DNA from: Facklamia languida CCUG 37842
Lineage (GTDB): Bacteria; Bacillota; Bacilli; Lactobacillales; Aerococcaceae
Direction: 5' to 3'
Assembly (NCBI RefSeq): GCF_000245795.1
Contig: NZ_JH601133.1
Coordinates: 1,260,994 to 1,324,993, forward strand
Length of the DNA: 64,000 nt
A model generated the notes under the pieces. It saw only the letters and a program-made list of their open reading frames with translations, did no database searches and was not told the DNA's origin. This document shows, in pieces, positions 36,793-46,288 of the stretch (positions within the stretch are counted from its first letter, which is position 1; every line of letters starts with the position of its first letter). The translations under genes were made by a program, and so were the position numbers.

Positions 36793-39330
36793 ATGGAGAC
36801 TAAGTACTCTGCTAGGGCAGGGATGGTCATTAAAGAAGCAAAGGACTTAGCCATTCTACACAATAATCCTCAGATTGAAGACCTGCATGTCCACCTGGCC
36901 CTCTTACAACAGAATCACTCTCCCTTGGATCAAGTTTTTGAATACTTTGCGATCGATAAAGCTAGTTACCAAAAGAAGATCCAAGCGGCGGTGGAACGTC
37001 TCAGCTCCAATCCTGGTCTTAGCAACTTATATTATAGCCGCGACTACCAGCGCCTACTTTTGCAGGCCAAAGAGGTGGCTAAGGAGCTCTATCATACCTC
37101 GATCTCGACCCTCCATCTCTTCTTGGCCCTCCTGCGGTTAGAGGGGAGTACCAGCTATCATTTTTTACAGAAGAATGGGTTTGATTATCAAGCCACTTAT
37201 GATTATATCCTTGAATTGAGTCAGACTCACAACTTAAATGAGCGCTACCCACAAGGTCTAGCAGAGGTGCTCAAGCAATATGGGAGCGATTTGACGGAGG
37301 CTGCCCGGCAAGGACAGATTGATCCGGTAGTTGGAATGGATGATGAGATTAACCGGGTGATCCAGGTGCTGAGTCGACGGATCAAGAATAATCCAGTGAT
37401 TGTCGGAGAACCAGGCGTCGGTAAGACGGCAGTGGTCGAAGGCCTCGCACACCGCATTGTCAACCAGGATGTTCCAGAATCCTTACGTCATCGGATGATC
37501 TTCTCCTTAAGATTGTCCGATGTCATTGCAGGTTCTAAATTAAGAGGAGAATTTGAGGAGAAGCTGCGCGAGATCTTAGATATAGTCGCCAATGCTAACC
37601 ACCAAATCATCCTCTTTATTGATGAACTGCATACAGTGGTTGGTATGGGAGGCGGTTCCGGTGGTGTCGATACATCGAATATTCTTAAGCCTCTCCTTGC
37701 TCGGGGTCAGATTAATGTCATCGGTGCAACTACCCATGCTGAGTATGCGCGCTATATCCAGAAAGATGGAGCATTGGAACGGCGCTTTCAGAAGATCATC
37801 GTTCAGGAGCCATCCGTTTCGGATACCATTTCGATTCTAAGAGGGATAAAAAGTAAGTATGAAGCCTATCATGGCTTGCGAATCAAGGATGAAGCCTTAG
37901 TGGCCTGTGCTAAACTATCCGACCGTTATATCACGGGCCGTCGCTTGCCAGATAAGGCGATTGATGTGATGGATGAAGCCTGTTCGATGGTACGCACGGA
38001 AATTGACGCCATGCCGGTTGAGTTAGATGACTTGAAACGGCGTATTTTACAGTTGCAGGTTGAGAAGGTTCGCCTCAAGGAGGAGGATTCAACCAACCCA
38101 GAAGTGGCACAATTACAAGCCGAAATTGAAGAGCTGACGGACCAATTTGAAGCAGATAAGGCGAACTGGCAAAGTGAGAAACGGGCGATGAAAAAGCTAC
38201 AAAAGATTCAAGATCAAATTGATCAGCTAGAGCGGCAGACATCCCAAGCCCAGCAGGAAGATGACTTTGAGGAGATTGTTAACTATTCACATGTCAAAAT
38301 ACCTAAACTGCGCGCTCAAGCTCAAGAATTATTGAGTCGGCCTTACCGTTATAATCTAATTGAAGAGGTGAATCGTCAGCATATCTGTGAGATCATCTCC
38401 AAGTCGAGTGGGATTCCCGTCATGGATTTGAACCAGGATGAAGTGGCCCAATTATTGAACCTGGACCAGCGGCTCCGAGAAAAAGTGATTGGACAAGAAG
38501 CAGCGATTCATCAGGTAGCAGGAAGTATTCTGAGGGCGAAAGTGGGCTTAAAAGCAGTCAATAAACCGATTGCTTCTTTTCTCTTCCTCGGTCCTACAGG
38601 TGTTGGAAAGACTTACCTAGCCAAAGTCTTGGCCAGTGAATTATACCAGGGTCCAGAAGCCCTGATTCGCTTGGACATGAGTGAGTATATGGAGAAGAAC
38701 TCTGTGACTAAGTTAATTGGAGCACCTCCAGGCTACATTGGTTACGAAGAAGGGGGGCAATTAACGGAGCGGATTTTAAATCAGCCCTACTCGATTATCC
38801 TCTTTGATGAGATAGAGAAAGCCCATCCTCAGATCTTTAATTTGCTCTTACAGATATTAGATGAAGGACAGATTACAGACAACAAGGGGCGCAGGGTTGA
38901 TTTTGCGAACACCTTGATCTTATTAACTTCGAATGTCGCAGGTGAGTCGGTAGGCCAAGAAGACCACCTGGAAGACCAGCTTCTTGAGACTTTCCGACCA
39001 GAGTTTCTGAATCGATTAACCGGGATTATTCCCTTCCGTCGCCTAACCAAGTCCGCAATCCGCCAGATTATTGACCTCCATCTGGAAGAGACGGTCCAAT
39101 TGCTCGCCGATCGCCAATTGTCCATTGAACTCTCACCAGCGAGTGTCGAAGCGATTATGGCAGGGTCCGATTATTTAGCTTATGGATCGCGAGAAGTAGT
39201 CCGGTTGATTCATAATGAGATTGAGACACTCTTGGCAGTCGCCATTCTTCAAGGTCAAGTGAAAGACCGAGCCCAGATCCTGGTCGATTATAATGACCAG
39301 CAGCAGTTTTATATTGCTGCGATTGACTAA
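36793..39330 (+). CDS. ClpB-like AAA+ protein unfoldase
   Basis: 845 aa with the ClpB layout. The Clp N-domain repeat spans about 1-140. D1 has Walker A GEPGVGKT at 205-212 and Walker B LFIDELH. A ClpB-type coiled-coil M-domain spans about 405-510. D2 has Walker A GPTGVGKT at 600-607, pore loop GYIGY at about 648 and Walker [11 protein letters not shown]. No ClpP-docking loop is visible between D2 Walker B and the C-terminus, so disaggregation rather than proteolysis is expected. The D1 pore loop reads [10 protein letters not shown], with Leu where ClpB normally has Tyr (AKYRGEFEE). It lies third in the operon with the TIGR00300 pair and a transporter, and no CIRCE or CtsR-like site is seen. 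It could be a specialised paralog or the only ClpB. Confidence 0.88.
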   Translation: METKYSARAGMVIKEAKDLAILHNNPQIEDLHVHLALLQQNHSPLDQVFEYFAIDKASYQKKIQAAVERLSSNPGLSNLYYSRDYQRLLLQAKEVAKELYHTSISTLHLFLALLRLEGSTSYHFLQKNGFDYQATYDYILELSQTHNLNERYPQGLAEVLKQYGSDLTEAARQGQIDPVVGMDDEINRVIQVLSRRIKNNPVIVGEPGVGKTAVVEGLAHRIVNQDVPESLRHRMIFSLRLSDVIAGSKLRGEFEEKLREILDIVANANHQIILFIDELHTVVGMGGGSGGVDTSNILKPLLARGQINVIGATTHAEYARYIQKDGALERRFQKIIVQEPSVSDTISILRGIKSKYEAYHGLRIKDEALVACAKLSDRYITGRRLPDKAIDVMDEACSMVRTEIDAMPVELDDLKRRILQLQVEKVRLKEEDSTNPEVAQLQAEIEELTDQFEADKANWQSEKRAMKKLQKIQDQIDQLERQTSQAQQEDDFEEIVNYSHVKIPKLRAQAQELLSRPYRYNLIEEVNRQHICEIISKSSGIPVMDLNQDEVAQLLNLDQRLREKVIGQEAAIHQVAGSILRAKVGLKAVNKPIASFLFLGPTGVGKTYLAKVLASELYQGPEALIRLDMSEYMEKNSVTKLIGAPPGYIGYEEGGQLTERILNQPYSIILFDEIEKAHPQIFNLLLQILDEGQITDNKGRRVDFANTLILLTSNVAGESVGQEDHLEDQLLETFRPEFLNRLTGIIPFRRLTKSAIRQIIDLHLEETVQLLADRQLSIELSPASVEAIMAGSDYLAYGSREVVRLIHNEIETLLAVAILQGQVKDRAQILVDYNDQQQFYIAAID

Positions 39331-39357
39331 AATTTTTTCTAAGATGGAGGTAGCCTT

Positions 39358-40506
39358 ATGGCTCAAAAAGTGACTTATAAAAAGACAGTCGGTCCAGAGA
39401 ATGTGATCTTTTTGATTGTGTTTTTTGGGATCTTTATTGCAATTGGGAGTGTGATGGGGGCAGCCAATATGCTGTCGACCATCATGTCGACTGCTTTTGA
39501 CCTGTTAGTGAATACCTGTTTGTATATTATGGCCATATCCGTCGTAGCGGGGGCCTTATCAGGAATTTTCTCTGAATTTGGTTTTGTTGCATTAGTGAAT
39601 GCTTTAATTAATATTTTTATGAAACCGGTTTATGACCTACCCGGTGCTTCTTCACTTGGGGTCTTAAATTGTTATTTATCGGACAACCCAGCTATTTTGA
39701 CACTGGCTGGGGAAGATAACTTTAAGCGTTACTTTAAGAAATACCAGCTTCCAGCCTTAACCAATCTGGGTACTTCATTCGGGATGGGGCTGATAGTGAC
39801 CACTACTATGATGGGCTTTGCTGGAGAAGACACGGTGAAGGGGGCCCTAATTGGAAATTTGGGTGCCATCATTGGTAGTATTGTGAGTGTACGCTTGATG
39901 TTACACTTTACTCGCAAAGTATATGGCACCACAGATTGGGTGGAGACAAAGTCGTTAGAAGATGTACCGGAGGGTTATCGGACCGTCCGTCAAGGCAGTT
40001 TTGGCTCCCGTTTATTGGAAGCGCTTCTAGATGGTGGAAAGAGTGGGGTTGACATGGGCCTTGCTATTATTCCAGGTGTTATCATTATGTGTACCATGGT
40101 CCTTCTCTTAACAAACGGACCGGGACCAGATGGGGTCTACACCGGTGGACTGGGAGAGGGGATTCCTCTCTTACCCTGGATTGGGGAGAAGTTATCCTTT
40201 ATTCTTACGCCGATCTTTGGCTTTTCGAGCCCCGCTTCTATTGCGGTTCCGATCACAGCACTCGGTTCAGCCGGAGCAGCTGTCGGCATGGCAGGCAAAA
40301 TGGCTGCTTCTGGCATGATTACGGGGAGCGATGTGGCGGTATTTACTGCCATGTGCATGTGCTGGTCAGGTTATTTATCGACTCATATCGCCATGATGGA
40401 TGCTTTGGATACTAAGGAAGTCACTGGCTATGCGATTCTGAGCCATACCATTGGCGGACTAGTGGCGGGGGCTGCAGCTAATTTGATCTTTACCCTGATT
40501 GGCTAA
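39358..40506 (+). CDS. Gate-domain (nucleoside-recognition type) membrane transporter
   Basis: A 382-aa polytopic membrane protein with about nine or ten helices, including VIFLIVFFGIFIAIGSVMG near 16, a Gate-like segment VVAGALSGIFSEFGFVALVNAL near 62 and GALIGNLGAIIGSIVSV near 163. Conserved-looking polar motifs are LSDNPAIL near 108 and SAGAAVGMAGKMAASG near 303. It resembles Gate/nucleoside-recognition family proteins of Firmicutes with unknown substrate. It is the last gene of the operon, 27 nt after clpB-like, with ATGGAGG before its ATG. Its linkage to ornithine-cyclodeaminase-like proteins makes an amino acid or its product a reasonable substrate guess, but this is inference. Confidence 0.65.
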   Translation: MAQKVTYKKTVGPENVIFLIVFFGIFIAIGSVMGAANMLSTIMSTAFDLLVNTCLYIMAISVVAGALSGIFSEFGFVALVNALINIFMKPVYDLPGASSLGVLNCYLSDNPAILTLAGEDNFKRYFKKYQLPALTNLGTSFGMGLIVTTTMMGFAGEDTVKGALIGNLGAIIGSIVSVRLMLHFTRKVYGTTDWVETKSLEDVPEGYRTVRQGSFGSRLLEALLDGGKSGVDMGLAIIPGVIIMCTMVLLLTNGPGPDGVYTGGLGEGIPLLPWIGEKLSFILTPIFGFSSPASIAVPITALGSAGAAVGMAGKMAASGMITGSDVAVFTAMCMCWSGYLSTHIAMMDALDTKEVTGYAILSHTIGGLVAGAAANLIFTLIG

Positions 40507-40676
40507 GCTGTAGCGATACAAGTGCGCCTGTCAATTTAATAGCAATACGAAAGCTTAGCTAAATTTCAGCTGGAATAATCGTAGGAGTTGGTCCTGCCAG
40601 TTGCAGTGAGAGATTTGAGCGGCACTCAGTTTCGAGGAGACAGCTTGTCCCTGACCGTCTGTTAAGAAAGAAGAAA

Positions 40677-40741
40677 ACACCGAATGTGAGATCACTAGGG
40701 GGCAGAAGATCTGCCGCCATGATCTATCATTCGGTGTCTTT
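40677..40741. terminator. Long terminator hairpin after the four-gene operon
   Basis: ACACCGAATG and CATTCGGTGT arms with inner stems (AGATCA / TGATCT, GCAG / CTGC) and a T-rich tail. It lies between convergent units and may serve both. The sequence 40507-40676 before it holds no gene I can support. Confidence 0.75.
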
Positions 40742-40793
40742 GTTCATTTGATATAGGGTTAATTGTTACTGGTCCGGATTTTTATAGGGGATC

Positions 40794-41522
40794 TTAAAGA
40801 ATTTGTTTCAAGAATTCTTGCGTTCTTTCTTCCTGCGGATGGTCAAAGAGTTGGTCAGGATGGGCATCTTCAATGATATAACCCTTGTCCATGAAGACGA
40901 CACGGTCTGAAACCTCACGAGCAAAGCCCATCTCATGTGTAACGACCACCATGGTCATTCCTTCTTGAGCAAGCTGCTGCATCACTGCTAGCACGTCACC
41001 GACCATCTCGGGATCCAGAGCAGAGGTTGGCTCATCAAAAAGCATGATTTCCGGATTCATGGCTAAAGCGCGAGCAATGGCCACCCGTTGTTTTTGTCCA
41101 CCGGATAAGGATTGAGGATAAGAATCTGCCTTATCGCTTAGACCGACCGTTTCTAGAAGTTGTTTGGCTTTAGCGGTCGCTTCCTCTTGAGTCTGTTTGC
41201 CAAGTTCAACGGGTGCTAGGGTAATATTTTCAAGGATGGTCAAGTGGGGGAAGAGGTTAAAGTGTTGAAAAACCATCCCAATATGTTCTCTTGCCTGGTT
41301 AATATTGGTCTCGGGCGAGGTGATATCTTGCCCATTAATGGTGATGGTGCCGCCATTAATAGATTCTAACCGGTTCAAGCAGCGTAAGAGGGTAGACTTA
41401 CCAGAACCAGATGGCCCAATGATACAGACGACTTCCCCTTCTTCAACGGTCAGATCGATTGATTTTAAGACTTGATTCTTTCCGAAAGACTTACTTAAGT
41501 GGCTGACTTGGATGATTGACAT
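40794..41522 (-). CDS. glnQ: Polar amino acid ABC transporter ATPase (GlnQ type)
   Basis: A 242-aa ABC ATPase. Walker A is GPSGSGKST near 36, the Q-loop is [10 protein letters not shown], the signature is LSGGQKQR near 134, Walker B is [14 protein letters not shown]-like near 156, and the switch His is in [10 protein letters not shown]. Strong similarity to glutamine/glutamate uptake ATPases is evident. The gene follows the substrate-binding/permease gene by 1 nt on the minus strand. It is intact although its permease partner is interrupted, so it may be idle or may serve another permease. Confidence 0.95.
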   Translation of the reverse strand: MSIIQVSHLSKSFGKNQVLKSIDLTVEEGEVVCIIGPSGSGKSTLLRCLNRLESINGGTITINGQDITSPETNINQAREHIGMVFQHFNLFPHLTILENITLAPVELGKQTQEEATAKAKQLLETVGLSDKADSYPQSLSGGQKQRVAIARALAMNPEIMLFDEPTSALDPEMVGDVLAVMQQLAQEGMTMVVVTHEMGFAREVSDRVVFMDKGYIIEDAHPDQLFDHPQEERTQEFLKQIL

Positions 41523-41523
41523 A

Positions 41524-42975
41524 TTAGTAGACCAGCTCCTTTTCGATTCGTTGAGATAATTTGGTTAAGATCATAATGATCACCACATAGATAAAGCCAA
41601 CAATGAGCCACATCGACCCTGATTGGTAAGTTCGAGCGATAATGATTCGACCCGTTTGAGTTAATTCAACCAGTCCAATCACTGATAGGATCGAAGTATC
41701 CTTTAAAGTAATAACAAATTGATTAATAAAGGAAGGCAGCATCATCTTAAAGGCTTGAGGTAAGATAATCTTCTTCATGGTCGTTTTACGTGAGAGACCT
41801 AAGGAGCGCCCGGCTTCCATCTGCCCTTTAGCAATTGACTGGATTCCTCCTCGAACGATTTCAGCGACGTAGGCCGCTGCGTTCAAGCCAAGGGTTAAGA
41901 CACCAGCGAGCGTATTTTAGAATTGAACACCCGTCATTTGGGGGAGTCCAAAGTAGATAAAGAAGGCCAAAACTAGTAGAGGCAATCCTCGCATAATGTC
42001 AATATAGAAGGTGGCAATGGCTGCAAGGAAACGATTGTGACTGGCCTTCATGAGGCCGAGAAGCGTTCCCAGAATAAAAGCCACCAAGAGTGAAATGATT
42101 GTAATTAATAAGGTGCTTCCAAGTCCCTTCATGAGGGCTGGAAAGTTGTCTAGGAACTGGCCAACAAAAGAGGTATCAATTTCTTGGACTTGATCGCCTG
42201 TGTAACGCTCAATGATTTGGTCATAGATCCCAGATTCCTTAATATTGGTTAGACCGGCATTAAAGCGGTCTAAGAGCTCATGATCGCCTTCTTTGTTAAT
42301 GGCAAAGCCTAAGTCTAGTAATTCCATCTCTTCGCCAATCAGACGTAAGTCAATCGTGCCAGTCTTCGTGGCATAGGCCATGACGGGATAGTCTTCAATG
42401 ACGGCCGTACTGTTACCTGAAATGACATCTTGATACATATTGACTGAATCTTCAAAGGTGACCACTTCAAATTGGTAATCCTCTTGCAAACGATTAGCAA
42501 TATCATGCCCTTGTGAGCCGATTTTAGTCGCAATGGTATGACCCTTTAAGTCTTCAATCTCTTGGATGTCCGAGCTTTCCTTGACTGCAAACATGGATCC
42601 CACCTGGAAGTAGGGATCGGAGAAGTCGAAGGATTCCTTGCGCTCTTCGGTAATCCCCATGGCCCCGATCATCCCATCTGCTTGTTGACTCTCGAGTGCT
42701 TGGAGGCCGGAAGAGAAGGGCATTAACTCATATTCAATATTAAAATTCTGGTCCTCAGCGATGGCTTCAAGAATTTCAATATCAATACCAATTAACTTAC
42801 CTGTATTGTCAGTAAATTCAAAGGGGGCATAATCCGTAGCAGTGATGATTGAATACGTCGGTTGTTCTTGGTCCTGGGCTAAGGTGATTTCAGGCCTAAA
42901 ATGAAGACCTAAAACTGATAAAAGTGCTAGTAGGGTCAGGGTAAAGTGACAAAAGTGCCTTGTTATTTTATTCAT
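41524..42975 (-). pseudogene. Glutamine-type ABC substrate-binding/permease fusion (GlnPH) interrupted by TAA
   Basis: Read through, the gene gives 483 residues, normal for GlnPH-type fusions. It has a signal peptide (residues 1-34, ending ITLAQ), a periplasmic-type solute-binding domain at about 40-265 (YAPFEFTDNTGKLIGIDIE), then a permease domain with FLGT-like helices and RGLPLLVLAFF. At 41917-41919 a TAA stops translation after GLPQMTGVQF. The same frame continues NTLAGVLTLGLNAAAYVAEI, and the permease EAA loop GQMEAGRSLGL follows. The remaining 120 residues could restart only at an internal ATG at 41886 without an obvious ribosome site. A single base change, for example from AAA, explains it. 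Uptake by this system is probably lost, unless this is a sequencing error. Confidence 0.88.
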
Positions 42976-43122
42976 TGAGTTTTAATCACTCCTTTCTATT
43001 AGTATAAAATTAGGAAAATAAATTTGCAAAAGATAAGCATGTTTTCATGTTTATGGCTTTATATTAGCCTTTTTTAAGGATGTGGTATTCTATTATTTGA
43101 AAACTATCATTTAATTGAAAGT

Positions 43123-43152
43123 CAAAAAGCAGCCTCGCGAGGCTGCTTTTTT
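43123..43152 (-). terminator. Terminator after the RDD gene
   Basis: The palindrome AGCAGCCTCGCGAGGCTGCT has A/T runs on both sides. On the minus strand it lies 15 nt after the RDD stop. Confidence 0.85.
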
Positions 43153-43167
43153 GTACAAATCTATAGG

Positions 43168-44094
43168 CTAAGCAATTTGCCATTTAGCTATGGCTTGTAG
43201 GTATTTCTCATTGATGACACTCGTATCACTCAAAAGATCGATCGGGTGTTGGTGCCGGTTGGTAAAGATTAAGAGGACCATCAGCCAGGGAACGTAATAG
43301 CAGATCACTCGACCAAAGAATTCACGAATGATGAGGGCCGAGAAGGTCAAATGAGTGTGGGGACCATTCAGCGGAACAACCCGCAAATTGAAGAGGATCT
43401 TACCAGGTGTTTGGCCTTTTAAGCTAGCGGTCGCAAGAGTGAAGTATAGGCAATAGATTAGTAAACTAGCGAGTTTAGGAATTAATCCATTGGCTAGAGC
43501 GACTTGGTCTAGTCCCAGGAGATTGAATAGCAAGCGCGTGATGAAATGAATCAGAATCCAGTCGACAGCATAGGCGGCGAATCGGATCCAAAAGCCAGCG
43601 AAGGCTTCTACTGGCACTTGGTCATAGCCATTTGCAACCAGGTCTTCTTGTTGGCGAACCAGGGCTTGGTCATCGATATCTTGTGGGTGAAATTTTAATT
43701 TTGGCTCAGGGGAATGACCGCCTTTAGGAGCGAGGCCTGCTTGGGCTGCTTTCTTGTGGCTTGTTTCTTCAATAGAATTAAGCTTTTCTTGAGAATTAAG
43801 CTTTTCTTGCTGATCCTTATTAGCGGACTCAGGGTTTGGCTCTTCAAATTTGGGAGCAGTTGATTGGATCGAATCCTTTTGCTGGGCATCAAGTTTCGGA
43901 TCAGTTGGTTGGATCGAACCTGCTTGCTGGTCGTCAAGCTGAGTGACTTGGCCCTTAAATCCTGGATCAGAGCCTGAAGGTTGATCGCCAGTTGCTTGGC
44001 TAGTCATTGAAGAATGGGGAGAACTTGATTGAACGGTCCTCGCTGACTTAAAAATTTGTTGTAGGGAGGTCTGGTCTAATTTATTTACTTGCAT
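43168..44094 (-). CDS. RDD-family membrane protein with long disordered N-terminus
   Basis: 308 aa. Residues about 1-155 are Gln/Ser/Pro/Glu-rich with internal near-repeats (variants of DAQQKDSIQSTAPKF and SQEKLNS), so probably disordered and cytoplasmic. Residues about 165-300 form the RDD domain with three or four membrane helices, opening FAGFWIRFAAYAVDWILIHF, with GQTPGKILFNLRVV in the middle. RDD proteins have diverse, mostly unknown roles, and some are Na+/H+ antiporters or transport-linked. The start ATG lies within the end of sppA (14-nt overlap) with AAGGTGGG upstream, so it is coupled to sppA. Confidence 0.85.
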   Translation of the reverse strand: MQVNKLDQTSLQQIFKSARTVQSSSPHSSMTSQATGDQPSGSDPGFKGQVTQLDDQQAGSIQPTDPKLDAQQKDSIQSTAPKFEEPNPESANKDQQEKLNSQEKLNSIEETSHKKAAQAGLAPKGGHSPEPKLKFHPQDIDDQALVRQQEDLVANGYDQVPVEAFAGFWIRFAAYAVDWILIHFITRLLFNLLGLDQVALANGLIPKLASLLIYCLYFTLATASLKGQTPGKILFNLRVVPLNGPHTHLTFSALIIREFFGRVICYYVPWLMVLLIFTNRHQHPIDLLSDTSVINEKYLQAIAKWQIA

Positions 44095-45103
44095 GGTCGA
44101 ACCCACCTTCCCAGCGGTATTCAACTTTCACTTTTTGTGCCTCTTCAATTCGATTGATCACTTGATCAAATTGTTCAGCATAATTCGGTTCACTCTTCAT
44201 AAAAGGAGAGAAGAGAGAAGCAAATTTGTCCTTGCTAGAGATTTTTTCAAAGACCTCTGCCCCTTCTAGGTTATTTTCTTCGCGAATCAGATCGATGACT
44301 TGACGGTAATATTTAAGATCGTCAATTAATCCATTTTTGACAGCTTGGGAAGCCGTGTAGATCCGACCATCGGCTAATTCACGGACTTGTTCTTCCGACA
44401 TGCCACGTCCTTCCATCACCACATGGACAAAGCGGTCAAAGCTTTCGTTGATATAATTCTGCATGACCATCTTTTCCTCTTCAGTCATCTCGCGGTGGTT
44501 TGATCCCATATCCTTTAAATCACCAGATTTGAAGACGTATTGGTCAATTCCAATTTTCTCAAAGAGCTCTTGCATATTCATACCAGAAGTAATAACCCCA
44601 ATGGAACCTGTGATAGTTTCGGGAGTGGCATAGATCTTATCAGCTAAGGTCGCAAAGTAGTAACCGGCTGAAGCTGCCACGGCTCCCATGCTGGCATAGA
44701 CTGGGATATCGCGCTCTGCCATCACTTCTTTGAAGAGGTCATAAGCCTCACGAGTCTCATAGACGGCTCCACCTGGCGTGTCGATTTCTAAGAGGACGGC
44801 CTTGATAGTCTCATCTTGCCGAATCTGCTCAATGGTATCGAGGATCAATTCCTGTTGGTAACTAGTAGAATTTGCAGCAATCGCTCCCTTAATCGGGATC
44901 ACCAAGATCCGCGATTGGTTGTTACCGGGTTCACGTACTTCTTCTTGGAAGCCCGCATCTTTGTTAAAAAGCTGGTTGAAGGACTCACTGGCCAATTTTT
45001 CTTCCATAGTTGGCTGATTTTGTGGCTTTAGAGCAGTTGAAAGACTCGCTGCTACGACCAGAATCAAGGCAAAGGCGACAACGATCCATTTCTTTTTATT
45101 CAT
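44081..45103 (-). CDS. sppA: Signal peptide peptidase SppA (short form)
   Basis: A 340-aa, single-domain SppA of the Gram-positive type. An N-terminal membrane anchor, WIVVAFALILVVAASLSTAL, is followed by the Ser/Lys protease core. LLEIDTPGGAVYETREAYD is near 105, the catalytic Ser lies in GAVAASAGYYFATLAD near 140, and the catalytic Lys in VFKSGDLKDMGS near 195. It degrades leftover signal peptides at the membrane. I chose the internal ATG (MNKKKW) because AAAGG is about 10 nt upstream; a GTG three codons earlier is possible. It forms an operon with the RDD gene. Confidence 0.92.
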   Translation of the reverse strand: MNKKKWIVVAFALILVVAASLSTALKPQNQPTMEEKLASESFNQLFNKDAGFQEEVREPGNNQSRILVIPIKGAIAANSTSYQQELILDTIEQIRQDETIKAVLLEIDTPGGAVYETREAYDLFKEVMAERDIPVYASMGAVAASAGYYFATLADKIYATPETITGSIGVITSGMNMQELFEKIGIDQYVFKSGDLKDMGSNHREMTEEEKMVMQNYINESFDRFVHVVMEGRGMSEEQVRELADGRIYTASQAVKNGLIDDLKYYRQVIDLIREENNLEGAEVFEKISSKDKFASLFSPFMKSEPNYAEQFDQVINRIEEAQKVKVEYRWEGGFDHASK

Positions 45104-45173
45104 ATGCTTCACACCTTTCTGAAATCAGTTTATCATGATTCAATCGCGACCGATAACAAAAACCCTTAAAAAT

Positions 45174-45200
45174 CAAAAAGAACGAGCTTGTGGCTCGTTC
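45174..45200 (-). terminator. Terminator after dus
   Basis: GAACGAGC and GCTCGTTC arms with a short loop. On the minus strand a T-rich tail follows the dus stop. Confidence 0.8.
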
Positions 45201-45208
45201 AGGAGGGA

Positions 45209-46165
45209 TTATAAGTGATTGGCTTCAAATTGGTCGAGTAGTTGGCGGGCTTGGTCGGAATCTTCCGCTTCCATCAACTGGATGCGGAGATCGTTCGCCC
45301 CCTTAAATTCACGGATATAGATCTTGAAAGACCGTCTCAAGGCAGGGAAGGGCTTAAGTTGATACTGGTCAAATAGGTCTAAATGATAACGGAAAAGATC
45401 AATTAACTCCTTAGCAGAGTGATCGCGAGCTTTTTGTTCAAAGGCAAAAGGATTCTTAAAGATACCTCGTCCGATCATGATCCCATCGATGCCATATTGG
45501 TCTGCTAACTCTTGGCCAATTTGACGGTCGGGTATGTCCCCATTAATGGTGATGAGAGTATCGGGTGCCAGGCGGTCACGTAAGTTAGCAATCTCGCCTA
45601 TCAAGTCCCAGTGGGCTGGCACTTTGGACATCTCTGTCTTGGTTCTCAAATGAATTGAAAGGTTGGCAATTCCCTGGTCTAGCAGGAGCGAGAGCCAGTC
45701 CTGGTATTCACTGATCTTATGATGGCCAAGACGGGTCTTGACGGAGACCGGGATTTCACCTTCTTTGGCTGCATGAATTAAGTCAATCGCTATTTGTGGA
45801 CGCAAGATCAGTCCAGCTCCTCGACCATGCTTGAAGACATTTGGAGCAGGACATCCCATATTGAGATCAATCCCCGCAAAGCCTTCTTCCCGCATTCCTT
45901 TGGCCATTTGAGCAAAGAATTGGGGTTTATCGCCCCAAATATGGGCAACAATCGGCTGCTCACTTTCTACTTTTAATAAGCGCCCGCGCACTGAATCTTG
46001 ACCTTGAGGGTGGCAGTAGCTTTCTGAATTGGTAAATTCAGTAAAGAAGACATCCGGCCGGCCAGCCTTCGCAATTACCTGACGAAAGCAGACATCCGTG
46101 ACATCTTCCATCGGGGCGAGGACAAAGAAAGGACGGGGTAAAGTTTGCCAGAAATTTTCGACCAT
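45209..46165 (-). CDS. tRNA-dihydrouridine synthase
   Basis: A 318-aa, FMN-dependent Dus enzyme. [16 protein letters not shown] at about 13-28 is the FMN-binding start. [20 protein letters not shown] near 99 contains the catalytic Cys, and VSVKTRLG near 139 is conserved. INGDIPDRQ and [13 protein letters not shown] near 235 bind the phosphate. A C-terminal helical tRNA-binding domain follows. It reduces uridine to dihydrouridine in tRNA. Its subclass (DusB/DusC-like) is not certain. It is monocistronic with hairpins on both sides. Confidence 0.93.
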   Translation of the reverse strand: MVENFWQTLPRPFFVLAPMEDVTDVCFRQVIAKAGRPDVFFTEFTNSESYCHPQGQDSVRGRLLKVESEQPIVAHIWGDKPQFFAQMAKGMREEGFAGIDLNMGCPAPNVFKHGRGAGLILRPQIAIDLIHAAKEGEIPVSVKTRLGHHKISEYQDWLSLLLDQGIANLSIHLRTKTEMSKVPAHWDLIGEIANLRDRLAPDTLITINGDIPDRQIGQELADQYGIDGIMIGRGIFKNPFAFEQKARDHSAKELIDLFRYHLDLFDQYQLKPFPALRRSFKIYIREFKGANDLRIQLMEAEDSDQARQLLDQFEANHL

Positions 46166-46197
46166 AACGTAGCTCCTTTGTATTTTATTTCCAAGCG

Positions 46198-46224
46198 AAA
46201 AGGAGTGATCTGATCACTCCTTTT
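46198..46224. terminator. Perfect palindrome between dus and the DUF3841-like gene
   Basis: AAAAGGAGTGATC and GATCACTCCTTTT around a minimal centre. On the minus strand it can act as a terminator of the DUF3841-like gene. Confidence 0.6.
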
Positions 46225-46288
46225 AGAGATGGTACTGATTCTTTATAAATATTGAATAGCTTACCATATTTACTGGAAAAGACAAGCC

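Noticed and set aside
41917-41919. glnPH stop as recoding
   Set aside because: The codon is TAA, for which no amino acid insertion system is known; it is not at a catalytic residue.
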